Positions 7,304 through 14,689 of a stretch of DNA of 64,000 nt are shown here, piece after piece (positions within the stretch are counted from its first letter, which is position 1; each line of letters opens with the position of its first letter). The notes below the pieces were generated by a model that saw only the letters and a program-made list of their open reading frames with translations, was not told the origin of the DNA and ran no database searches. The stretch is from contig NZ_QUAK01000064.1 in the NCBI RefSeq assembly GCF_003429565.1, positions 1-64,000 of the forward strand, given 5' to 3'. The DNA comes from Streptomyces triticagri. GTDB taxonomy: Bacteria > Actinomycetota > Actinomycetes > Streptomycetales > Streptomycetaceae. The translations under genes were made by a program, and so were the position numbers.

Positions 7304-8491
7304 TCAGACCACGTCGGCCGGCAGGATCGGCTCGGTGAGCAGGCGCCGCACCCGGGACTGCCGGTCCGGTTCGTCGATCCAGGTCTGCAGCAGCCGCCAG
7401 CCGTGGAAGTAGCCGAGGACGTACGTACCCATGACGGGTGTGCGCAGCGAGCCGAGCGCCCAGGCGGTCTCCGCTTCGGAGAGCAGGGCCCAGCGCTTCA
7501 GGTAGGCGGCGACCTCCGCGTCCGGCCGGCCCTCCGCGGCGAGCATCGCCGCATTGCCCCAGGCTCCCCAGAGTGCGTTGCGCGCGTCGTGGATCGCAGC
7601 GAAGTCGCTTCCGTCCAGGGGGATTTCGAGCGGGGTGAGCACCTTGTCGGTGATCCAACGCTGCGCCTCGTCGCCGGGGAAGGCGACCTGTTGGGCATGC
7701 AGGCCGAGGCCTTCGCTGACCACGAACGGCGGCGAGATCATGAAGCGGACCGCATGCTCCGGCTGGTGTGCGAGATGGACGCCCTTGAGCAGCGATTCGG
7801 CGATGTGGCCCGGGAAGCCCTCGTGGGCGACGACGTACAGCAGGTCGGCCGCGTTGAAGGGGAAGCTGTCGTTGATGTACATCGTGCCGCGACCGGCGCC
7901 CGCGTAGTGCCCGCGGTGCGGGCCGGGGTCGAGCCGCACGCCGATGTCGATGTCGAGCCCGTCGGGCAGCTCGACGATCGTGCGGGTACGGGCGACGGTC
8001 TCGGCGATGGCGGACCGCACCAGATCCGCGACGCGGTCGACCGGCACGCTGTGGGACTGCTGCCAGGCGTGCAGCCGCCCGGCCAGCGGACCGGGCCCTG
8101 ACGGCAGCGCGGCGGACAGTTGGGCGTGGGCGGCCTCGAAACGGTCCTCGGGCTGCCGGTCCACGGTCACGCCGAGACACTGCCGCGCATGCTCGGGGAA
8201 GGGGACGTCCGCGCCGTCCACCTGCCGGACCATCGCACGCATGGCGGTGAGCTGCGCGGTCAGACAGGCGGCCCGGTGGCCTTCGAAGGGGATGTCCGCC
8301 TCGAGCGCGTCGCACTCCTCGACCAGCTGCGCCGGCGGGGCGGGCTCCGGTGCCGCCACCTCGGACCGCAAGGCGTCGGGGCCGTCGTAGATGAGCATGG
8401 TGCCGCCGCCCGACTCGGCGAGAAGGCGGTCGGTACGCAGGGCGAGCAGGGCATAGGAGCGCAGCCAGTCACTCGGGACCTGAGTCGTCAT
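7304..8491 (-). CDS. DUF885-family protein, putative metallopeptidase
   Basis: The 395-aa protein contains VVAHEGFPGHIAESLL, an HExxH-like HEGFPGH motif conserved in DUF885 proteins, which resemble zinc carboxypeptidases. DUF885 proteins are usually 550-600 aa and often secreted; this one is shorter and lacks a signal peptide, so it is probably a cytoplasmic subgroup. The substrate is unknown. It converges with the peptidase gene and diverges from the GNAT gene at 8598. Confidence 0.8.
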   Translation of the reverse strand: MTTQVPSDWLRSYALLALRTDRLLAESGGGTMLIYDGPDALRSEVAAPEPAPPAQLVEECDALEADIPFEGHRAACLTAQLTAMRAMVRQVDGADVPFPEHARQCLGVTVDRQPEDRFEAAHAQLSAALPSGPGPLAGRLHAWQQSHSVPVDRVADLVRSAIAETVARTRTIVELPDGLDIDIGVRLDPGPHRGHYAGAGRGTMYINDSFPFNAADLLYVVAHEGFPGHIAESLLKGVHLAHQPEHAVRFMISPPFVVSEGLGLHAQQVAFPGDEAQRWITDKVLTPLEIPLDGSDFAAIHDARNALWGAWGNAAMLAAEGRPDAEVAAYLKRWALLSEAETAWALGSLRTPVMGTYVLGYFHGWRLLQTWIDEPDRQSRVRRLLTEPILPADVV

Positions 8492-8597
8492 GACTCAACC
8501 ATGGCGCAGTCGGACCGGGCTCGCGAAGACCTGCCGCAGCCGCCGCAGTCCCCGGGCGCATCGGACGCCCGAAGCGACACGGCTTACGCTCCGCACC

Positions 8598-9140
8598 ATG
8601 GACGTACGGGTACGCGAGATGACCGCGGCGGACGCCGGGGCGGTGGCTTCGGTCCGGGTGCGGGGATGGCAGAGCGCCTACCGCGGCCTGATCCCGGACG
8701 GATATCTCGACGCGATGGACATCGCGGCGAACACGGCGCGGCTGCGCGCACGCGTGCTGCGGCGCGATCCGTCGGTCAGCGATCTGGTCGCCGAGCGGGA
8801 GGGTGCGGTGGTCGGCTGGGGGTGCGTCGGACCGTACCGCCACGACGAGGAGCCGGCACCGCAGCAGGGCACCGGCACGGACGGTGAGCTGTACGCCCTC
8901 TATGTCGACCCGGATCAGGTGGGCACGGGCGCCGGCCGGGCCCTGATGCAGGCGCTCCTCGATGCCGCGCGTGCGGCCGGGCACGGCCGGGTGCTCCTGT
9001 GGGTCCTGGAGGGCAACGACCGCGCCCGCCGCTTCTACGAACGCGCGGGCTTCGCCGCGGACGGCGCCAGGGAGCCGTTCGAGGTGGACGGCGTCGCGGC
9101 ACCCGAGGTGCGCTACTGCCGTTCCCTGTCGGGCAGTTGA
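8598..9140 (+). CDS. GNAT-family N-acetyltransferase
   Basis: This 180-aa single-domain GNAT begins MDVRVREMTAADAGAV. The beta4 region LYALYVDPDQVGTGAGRALM has the acetyl-CoA-binding pattern (Q/R)xxGxG/A, and ARRFYERAGF matches the C-terminal motif. The early WQSAYRGLIPDGYL segment is common in actinomycete small-molecule acetyltransferases. The substrate cannot be predicted. It is monocistronic, facing the HEAT-repeat gene. Confidence 0.88.
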   Translation: MDVRVREMTAADAGAVASVRVRGWQSAYRGLIPDGYLDAMDIAANTARLRARVLRRDPSVSDLVAEREGAVVGWGCVGPYRHDEEPAPQQGTGTDGELYALYVDPDQVGTGAGRALMQALLDAARAAGHGRVLLWVLEGNDRARRFYERAGFAADGAREPFEVDGVAAPEVRYCRSLSGS

Positions 9141-9177
9141 GGGAGTCGAAGGAGTCGTAGGAGCCGAGGGAAGAGGC

Positions 9178-9762
9178 TCAGACCTGGGCGACGCGGCCGA
9201 GCGCGCCGGCCGCCGCGGCCGCGAGGCGCGGATGTCCGGTGGCGGCGGTCAGCACCGGCTCGGCCCGGGGGTCACCGAGGGCGCCCAGGCCCTCGACACA
9301 GGCAAGCGCGACCCGCCAGTACGGGTCGTGCGGCGCCGCAAGTCGCCGCTCCAGGGCGGTGATCAGGGCCGGTGCGGACTCCGGTGCGCGCAGCGCGGTG
9401 AGCAGCCGTACCGGGTGCAGGGCATAGGCGACGCGGAGTTCGTTGGTGGCGAGGGCGGCGGCCGCGCGTGCGGTGCGCGGATCGCCGAGGCGGGCCAGGG
9501 CGTGTGCGGCGGCCTCGCAGCGGTCGGGGTCGCGGTGGTTGAGCAGCAGGACAAGGGTCTCGAAGGCCCTGCGGTCGCCCGCCCGGCCGAGCCGGAAGGC
9601 TGCCGTCTCCCTTGCCCACAAAGGGCGTTCGGGTTCCACCAGGACACGGGCGAGTGTGTCGTGATCGTCCGTCGAGCTGAGGAGTTCGAAGGCGGCTTCG
9701 GCGCCTGCCGCGCCGGCCTCTCCCCGTAAGCGTGCCGTCACCGATCGCAACAGTTCGTCCAT
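9178..9762 (-). CDS. HEAT-repeat protein
   Basis: This 194-aa all-helical protein is built from HEAT-like repeats such as ETAAFRLGRAGDRRAFETLVLLL, EAAAHALARLGDPRTARAAAAL and ACVEGLGALGDPRAEPVLTAA. No catalytic motif, signal peptide or membrane segment is seen. HEAT proteins of this type are scaffolds or lyase-like PBS subunits; the partner here is unknown. ATG 9762 is the only good start before the first repeat. Confidence 0.8.
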   Translation of the reverse strand: MDELLRSVTARLRGEAGAAGAEAAFELLSSTDDHDTLARVLVEPERPLWARETAAFRLGRAGDRRAFETLVLLLNHRDPDRCEAAAHALARLGDPRTARAAAALATNELRVAYALHPVRLLTALRAPESAPALITALERRLAAPHDPYWRVALACVEGLGALGDPRAEPVLTAATGHPRLAAAAAGALGRVAQV

Positions 9763-10095
9763 GGGGCCAGGGTAGCGAGCGATCCAGCTCACATGCCCCG
9801 GACAGGATCCGGGTCTGGCGCGCTCGTTACTGGGCGGTTAAGCTCATACGAGCGGGTGACGGACAGTCCCTGATCCCGCACCTCACGGCGGCCTGGTGAC
9901 GCAGCCGCCGAGAGCGCCAGTCGGTTCGGCATCGAGCAGTACGCGTACGACGTGGTTCCGGGACAGGACCCGTCGCTTCTCCCACCCGGCGCACCCGCGC
10001 CCGGTGGCGACACTCAACTCCCGCACCGGGCAGGCCACTTCATGCCGCCCCTCGTGCGCACCGACTCAGTCGTCACTCACTTCCTGGAGTCCGCG
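9763..10095. other. Intergenic region between the HEAT gene and the hydroxyacyl-CoA dehydrogenase
   Basis: This 333-bp stretch separates divergent genes and must hold both promoters. A 7-bp inverted repeat (CGCTCGT at 9821-9827, ACGAGCG at 9848-9854) flanks an AT-richer core TTACTGGGCGGTTAAG. The core could be a promoter or an operator for the TetR regulator encoded downstream, but no second copy confirms this. An in-frame ATG at 10042 could extend the dehydrogenase by 18 codons; I prefer 10096. Confidence 0.4.
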
Positions 10096-11880
10096 ATGGA
10101 CCGTACCTCCTTGCAGACCGTGGCCGTTGTCGGCCTCGGGACCATGGGCACCGGCATTGCCGAAGTGCTCACCCGCGCCGGCCGCGAGGTCATCGGCATC
10201 GACATCAGCGAGGTGGCGGCCGCTCAGGCGGTCACCGCACTCGAGACCTCCACCGCCCGCGCCGTGCAGCGCGGCCGGCTCACCGAGGAGCAGCGCGCCG
10301 ACGCCCTCGCCCGCTTCCGTACCTACTCGGAGCTCGCGGCCGCCGCCGACGCGGACCTGGTCATCGAGGTCGTCCCGGAGTCGTACGAGATCAAGCACCA
10401 GGTGCTGCGGGAGCTCGACGGCGTGGTGCGCGCCGACGCGGTCCTGGCGACGGGCACCAACGCGCTGTCCGTGACGCGTCTGGCCGCGGACTCCGCCCGT
10501 CCGGAGCGCGTGGTGGGCCTGCACTTCTTCAACCCCGCACCGGCGATGAAGCTGGTCGAGGTGGTCTCCTCGGTGCTGACCGATCCGACCGTGGTGGACG
10601 CGGTGACAGCTCTCGCGCTCGACCTCGGCAAGGAGCCGGTCGCGGTCGGCGACCGCCCCGGATTCGTCGCGGACGGCCTGCTCTTCGGATACCTCAACCA
10701 GGCCGCGGCCATGTACGAGGCGCGCTACGCGACCCGCGAGGACATCGACGCCGCGATGAAGCTGGGCTGCGGACTGCCGATGGGCCCGCTCGAACTGCTC
10801 GACCTGATCGGCGTCGACACCGCACGCACCGTCCTCGAGGCGATGTACGCCGACTCGCACGACCGGCTGCACGCACCGGCGCCGATCCTGGGCCAGCTCA
10901 GCGAGGCCGGTCTGACCGGCCGCAAGGCGGGCCGCGGCTTCTACACGTACGAGGCGCCCGGCAGCGCCACCGTGGTCCGGGACGCCCTCACCCCGATCGA
11001 GGACGGCCCGCTGGCCGGCGGACGTCCGGTCTCGTCGGTGGGCGTCGCGGGCTCCGGGACGATGGCGTCGGGCATCGCCGAGGTGTTCGCGAAGGCCGGT
11101 TACGCCGTGGTGCTCGCGGCACGCAGCGACGAGAAGGCGGGGAAGGCCAAGTCCCGTATCGCCAAGTCGCTTTCGCGCTCTGTCGCCAAGGGCCGCACGA
11201 CCCAGGAGAAGGCCGATCGGACGCTGGCCCTGATCACTCCGGCCGGTTCGCTCGACGCCTTCGCGGAGGTGGATCTGGCGGTCGAGGCGGTCGCCGAGGA
11301 CCTGGAGGTCAAGCAGCAGCTCTTCACCACCCTGGACAAGGTGTGCAAGCCCGGGGCGGTGCTCGCCACCACCACCTCCTCGCTGCCGGTCGTCGCCTGT
11401 GCGCGGGCCACCTCGCGCCCGCAGGACGTGATCGGTATGCACTTCTTCAATCCGGCCCCGGCGATGAAGCTGGTAGAGGTGGTGCGCACGGTGCTGACCT
11501 CGGACGATGCCCACGCCACGGTCCGCGACGTGTGCACCCGGGTCCGCAAGCACCCGGTGGACTGCGGCGACCGGGCCGGGTTCATCGTGAACGCGCTGCT
11601 CTTCCCGTACCTGAACAACGCGATCAAGATGGTCCAGGAGCACTACGCGACCCTCGACGACATCGACACCGCGATGAAGCTCGGCGGCGGCTACCCGATG
11701 GGCCCCTTCGAGCTGCTCGACGTCGTCGGGCTCGATGTCTCGCTCGCCATCGAGCAGGTGCTGCACCGTGAGTTCCGGGACCCGGGTCTCGCGCCGGCGC
11801 CGCTGCTCGAGCATCTGGTGGCCGCGGGCTGCCTCGGCCGGAAGACGGGCCGCGGCTTCCGCGAATATGCCCGGCGCTGA
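10096..11880 (+). CDS. 3-hydroxyacyl-CoA (3-hydroxybutyryl-CoA) dehydrogenase, tandem-duplicated
   Basis: The 594-aa protein consists of two consecutive 3-hydroxyacyl-CoA dehydrogenase units. The first has NAD motif GLGTMGTG at residues 14-21 and HFFNPAPAMKLVEVV; the second starts near residue 317 with GSGTMASG and repeats HFFNPAPAMKLVEVV. Each unit ends with the C-terminal helical domain (MKLGCGLPMGPLELLD and MKLGGGYPMGPFELLD). It interconverts acetoacetyl-CoA and 3-hydroxybutyryl-CoA, feeding crotonyl-CoA to the Ccr encoded downstream. I start it at MDRTSLQTVAVVG, preceded by CTGGAG. Confidence 0.92.
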   Translation: MDRTSLQTVAVVGLGTMGTGIAEVLTRAGREVIGIDISEVAAAQAVTALETSTARAVQRGRLTEEQRADALARFRTYSELAAAADADLVIEVVPESYEIKHQVLRELDGVVRADAVLATGTNALSVTRLAADSARPERVVGLHFFNPAPAMKLVEVVSSVLTDPTVVDAVTALALDLGKEPVAVGDRPGFVADGLLFGYLNQAAAMYEARYATREDIDAAMKLGCGLPMGPLELLDLIGVDTARTVLEAMYADSHDRLHAPAPILGQLSEAGLTGRKAGRGFYTYEAPGSATVVRDALTPIEDGPLAGGRPVSSVGVAGSGTMASGIAEVFAKAGYAVVLAARSDEKAGKAKSRIAKSLSRSVAKGRTTQEKADRTLALITPAGSLDAFAEVDLAVEAVAEDLEVKQQLFTTLDKVCKPGAVLATTTSSLPVVACARATSRPQDVIGMHFFNPAPAMKLVEVVRTVLTSDDAHATVRDVCTRVRKHPVDCGDRAGFIVNALLFPYLNNAIKMVQEHYATLDDIDTAMKLGGGYPMGPFELLDVVGLDVSLAIEQVLHREFRDPGLAPAPLLEHLVAAGCLGRKTGRGFREYARR

Positions 11881-11992
11881 GGAACGTACGGGCTGGGGAG
11901 GGCTGCTCGATCCGTCGGGCGGCCCTGCCCCGGTTCCGGGAAGGTCCGTACCGGAGCAACATCCGGGCCTGTACATGGGTTACGTTCAGTGC

Positions 11993-12808
11993 ATGCCCAA
12001 GGCCGCCAAGTCCCCCCGTACGTCCCCCGCTCCCGACGCTCCCGAGAGTGCGGCAGGAAGCCGCGCGGCCGCCCAGCGGCTCAAGATGCGCAGGGAGCTC
12101 GCGGCCGCGGCCATGGAGCTCTTCGCGACGAAGGGCTACGAGGCGACGACGGTCGACGAGATCGCCGCGACCGCCGGAGTCGCCCGCCGGACCTTCTTCC
12201 GGCACTTCCGCTCCAAGGAAGAGGCGATCTTCCCGGACCACGACGACACGCTGATCCGCGCGGAGGCGGTGCTGAATGCGGCCGCCCCGCACGAGCACCC
12301 GCTCGACACGGTGTGCCGCGGCATCAAGGAAGTCATGAAGATGTACGCGGCCTCGCCGGCGGTCTCGGTGGAGCGCTACCGGCTGACCCGCGAGGTGCCG
12401 ACCCTGCGCGAGCGGGAGATCGCCTCGGTCGCCCGCTACGAGCGGCTGTTCACCCGCTATCTGCTCGGCCACTTCGACGAGCACGCCCACCACGACGGCA
12501 ACGACGACCCGTTGCTCGCCGAGGTCGCGGCGTCCGCGGTGGTCACGGCACACAATCACGTACTCCGCCGCTGGCTGCGCTCGGGCGGTCAGGGCGATCT
12601 GGAGATCCAGCTCGACCACGCCTTCGCGATCGTCCGCAAGACCTTCGGAACCGGTATCGGCGCCGGGCGCGACCCGCAGGCGCCCGCCACCGCCTCAGCC
12701 GCGACGGTGCAGAGCAGCGGGGACGTACTGGTCACAGTGGCCCGCACCGACGCCCCTCTCGACGAGGTCATGCGCACCATCGAGAGCGCCCTGCGCGAGC
12801 ACTCCTGA
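11993..12808 (+). CDS. TetR-family regulator of the ethylmalonyl-CoA cluster
   Basis: The 271-aa protein has an N-terminal TetR helix-turn-helix at about residues 25-72 (MELFATKGYEATTVDEIAATAGVARRTFFRHFRSKEE) and a ligand domain of normal size. It has an unusual C-terminal extension of about 50 residues after FGTGIGAGRDPQ. It sits between the hydroxyacyl-CoA dehydrogenase and ccr genes in the same direction, so it is a natural candidate regulator of ccr-meaA-mcl-mch-mcd, probably sensing an acyl-CoA. ATG 11993 (MPKAAK) is chosen; ATG 11975 (MGYVQC) is an in-frame alternative. Confidence 0.92.
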   Translation: MPKAAKSPRTSPAPDAPESAAGSRAAAQRLKMRRELAAAAMELFATKGYEATTVDEIAATAGVARRTFFRHFRSKEEAIFPDHDDTLIRAEAVLNAAAPHEHPLDTVCRGIKEVMKMYAASPAVSVERYRLTREVPTLREREIASVARYERLFTRYLLGHFDEHAHHDGNDDPLLAEVAASAVVTAHNHVLRRWLRSGGQGDLEIQLDHAFAIVRKTFGTGIGAGRDPQAPATASAATVQSSGDVLVTVARTDAPLDEVMRTIESALREHS

Positions 12809-12869
12809 GCGACCGTCCGGGCCGCCCGGACACTCCGTGCCATCCCGGGGTCCCGAGAGGGCTCCACAG

Positions 12870-12912
12870 AGCGCCGTACGAGCCGGTCACCGGCCCGTAC
12901 GGCGCTTCCTTT
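12870..12912 (+). terminator. Strong terminator after tetR
   Basis: AGCGCCGTACG (12870-12880) pairs perfectly with CGTACGGCGCT (12896-12906), and the loop itself contains a CCGG/CCGG mini-stem. TCCTTT follows. It insulates the ccr promoter region from tetR read-through. Confidence 0.8.
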
Positions 12913-12933
12913 GTGCTCGGACGACACCAGGGT

Positions 12934-13056
12934 GATGCATGGCACTGCATCTGACCTGCAATGATCGATCATCGCTCATTTGAAGCGGCGAAATGACAAC
13001 TGAGAAAAATTGTTGGCACTGCGTGCCTTGTGGACTGGCACGCGGTGTCATACGTT
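12934..13056 (+). promoter_or_regulatory. ccr regulatory region: three inverted repeats and a promoter
   Basis: The region contains, in order: GATGCA-N6-TGCATC (12934-12951); the perfect 12-bp palindrome ATGATCGATCAT (12961-12972); GGCAC-TGC-GTGCC (13015-13027); and a promoter TTGTGG (13028-13033), 17-bp spacer, TACGTT (13051-13056). The third repeat abuts the -35 box. Base composition falls well below the local average around 12955-13015. The likely ligand is the TetR protein encoded just upstream. Confidence 0.55.
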
Positions 13057-13329
13057 GAAGGTGTCCGGGCGGCCGGCGTGCAGAGAACATCCGTACGCCG
13101 GCTGTCCCCAGGCACCCCTGCACGCCAGGGAGCCCAGCGCCCGGACGCCTGCGTCACAGGCACCTCCCGCGCCCACCCGGCGCTGCCGCACCACCGCTCC
13201 ACCTCCGCCGAACCGACGGCACGAGCAGTCCCCAACAACATCCCGACGCCCCTCGAGCGTTCCCCTCGACGCTTCCCCAGGCGCCCGGCACGGCCGGCCC
13301 GGGGAGACCCTTTCGCCGGAGGCAACACC
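13057..13329 (+). other. Long ccr leader
   Basis: About 270 bp separate the predicted ccr promoter from the GTG at 13330. The ccr frame stays open through it (from about 13030), but the translation is Arg/Pro-rich and absent from known Ccr N-termini, so it is probably untranslated. I see no recognisable riboswitch. Confidence 0.4.
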
Positions 13330-14667
13330 GTGAAGGAAATCCTGGACGCGATCCAGTCGGCCGACGCCACGTCGGACGACTTCGCCGCACTCCCCCTGCC
13401 CGACGCGTACCGCGCCATCACCGTGCACAAGGACGAGACCGAGATGTTCGCCGGTCTCGAGACCCGCGACAAGGACCCCCGCAAGTCGCTGCACCTGGAC
13501 GAGGTGCCGGTCCCCGAACTCGGCCCGGGCGAGGCCCTGGTGGCCGTCATGGCCTCCTCGGTCAACTACAACTCGGTCTGGACCTCGATCTTCGAGCCGC
13601 TGTCCACCTTCGGTTTCCTGGAGCGGTACGGCAGGGTCAGCGAACTCACCAAGCGCCACGACCTGCCGTACCACGTGATCGGCTCGGACCTCGCCGGCGT
13701 CGTGCTGCGTACCGGGCCCGGCGTGAACGCCTGGAACCCGGGTGACGAGGTCGTCGCGCACTGCCTGTCGGTGGAGCTGGAGTCCTCCGACGGACACAAC
13801 GACACGATGCTCGACCCCGAGCAGCGGATCTGGGGCTTCGAGACGAACTTCGGCGGACTGGCCGAGATCGCGCTGGTCAAGTCGAACCAGCTGATGCCCA
13901 AGCCCGACCACCTCAGCTGGGAGGAGGCCGCCGCCCCCGGCCTGGTCAACTCCACCGCGTACCGCCAGCTGGTCTCCCGCAACGGGGCCGGCATGAAGCA
14001 GGGCGACAACGTGCTGATCTGGGGCGCCAGCGGCGGACTCGGTTCGTACGCCACCCAGTTCGCCCTCGCCGGCGGCGCCAACCCGATCTGTGTGGTCTCC
14101 AGCGAGCAGAAGGCGGAGATCTGCCGGAAGATGGGCGCCGAGGCGATCATCGACCGCAACGCGGAGGGCTACAAGTTCTGGAAGGACAAGCAGAACCAGG
14201 ACCCGCGCGAGTGGAAGCGATTCGGCAAGCGCATCCGTGAACTGACCGGCGGCGAGGACGTGGACATCGTCTTCGAGCACCCCGGCCGGGAGACCTTCGG
14301 CGCCTCCGTCTACGTCACCCGCAAGGGCGGCACCATCGTCACCTGCGCCTCCACCTCGGGCTACCAGCACGAGTACGACAACCGCTACCTGTGGATGTCC
14401 CTGAAGCGCATCATCGGCTCCCACTTCGCCAACTACCGGGAGGCCTGGGAGGCCAACCGGCTGATCGCCAAGGGCAAGATCCACCCCACTCTGTCCAAGG
14501 TCTACTCCCTGGACGAGACCGGCCAGGCCGCCCACGACGTGCACCGCAACGCCCACCAGGGCAAGGTCGGCGTCCTCGCGCTCGCCCCGCAGGAAGGCCT
14601 CGGCGTGCGCGACCAGGAGAAGCGCGAGCAGCACCTCGACGCGATCAACCGCTTCCGGAACGTCTGA
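13330..14667 (+). CDS. ccr: Crotonyl-CoA carboxylase/reductase
   Basis: This 445-aa medium-chain dehydrogenase/reductase converts crotonyl-CoA, CO2 and NADPH to (2S)-ethylmalonyl-CoA, the committed step of the ethylmalonyl-CoA pathway and a source of polyketide extender units. The NADPH-binding motif is WGASGGLGSYATQFA (about residues 231-245). Residues I recall as the CO2-binding pocket of Kitasatospora Ccr (N81, F170, E171, H365) are present at exactly those positions, so it should carboxylate and not merely reduce. GTG 13330 has GGAGG at 13318-13322. It is the first gene of the block followed by meaA 22 bp later. Confidence 0.97.
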   Translation: MKEILDAIQSADATSDDFAALPLPDAYRAITVHKDETEMFAGLETRDKDPRKSLHLDEVPVPELGPGEALVAVMASSVNYNSVWTSIFEPLSTFGFLERYGRVSELTKRHDLPYHVIGSDLAGVVLRTGPGVNAWNPGDEVVAHCLSVELESSDGHNDTMLDPEQRIWGFETNFGGLAEIALVKSNQLMPKPDHLSWEEAAAPGLVNSTAYRQLVSRNGAGMKQGDNVLIWGASGGLGSYATQFALAGGANPICVVSSEQKAEICRKMGAEAIIDRNAEGYKFWKDKQNQDPREWKRFGKRIRELTGGEDVDIVFEHPGRETFGASVYVTRKGGTIVTCASTSGYQHEYDNRYLWMSLKRIIGSHFANYREAWEANRLIAKGKIHPTLSKVYSLDETGQAAHDVHRNAHQGKVGVLALAPQEGLGVRDQEKREQHLDAINRFRNV

Positions 14668-14689
14668 ACCCCGCGAGGAGCAGCGGCTT

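Noticed and set aside
9821..9854. Inverted repeat CGCTCGT/ACGAGCG as a TetR operator for the dehydrogenase gene
   Set aside because: A 20-bp spacer and no second copy; recorded only within the intergenic description.
13030..13329. In-frame N-terminal extension of Ccr
   Set aside because: Not homologous to Ccr N-termini, Pro/Arg-rich, and would start inside the predicted promoter; known Ccr numbering fits GTG 13330 exactly.
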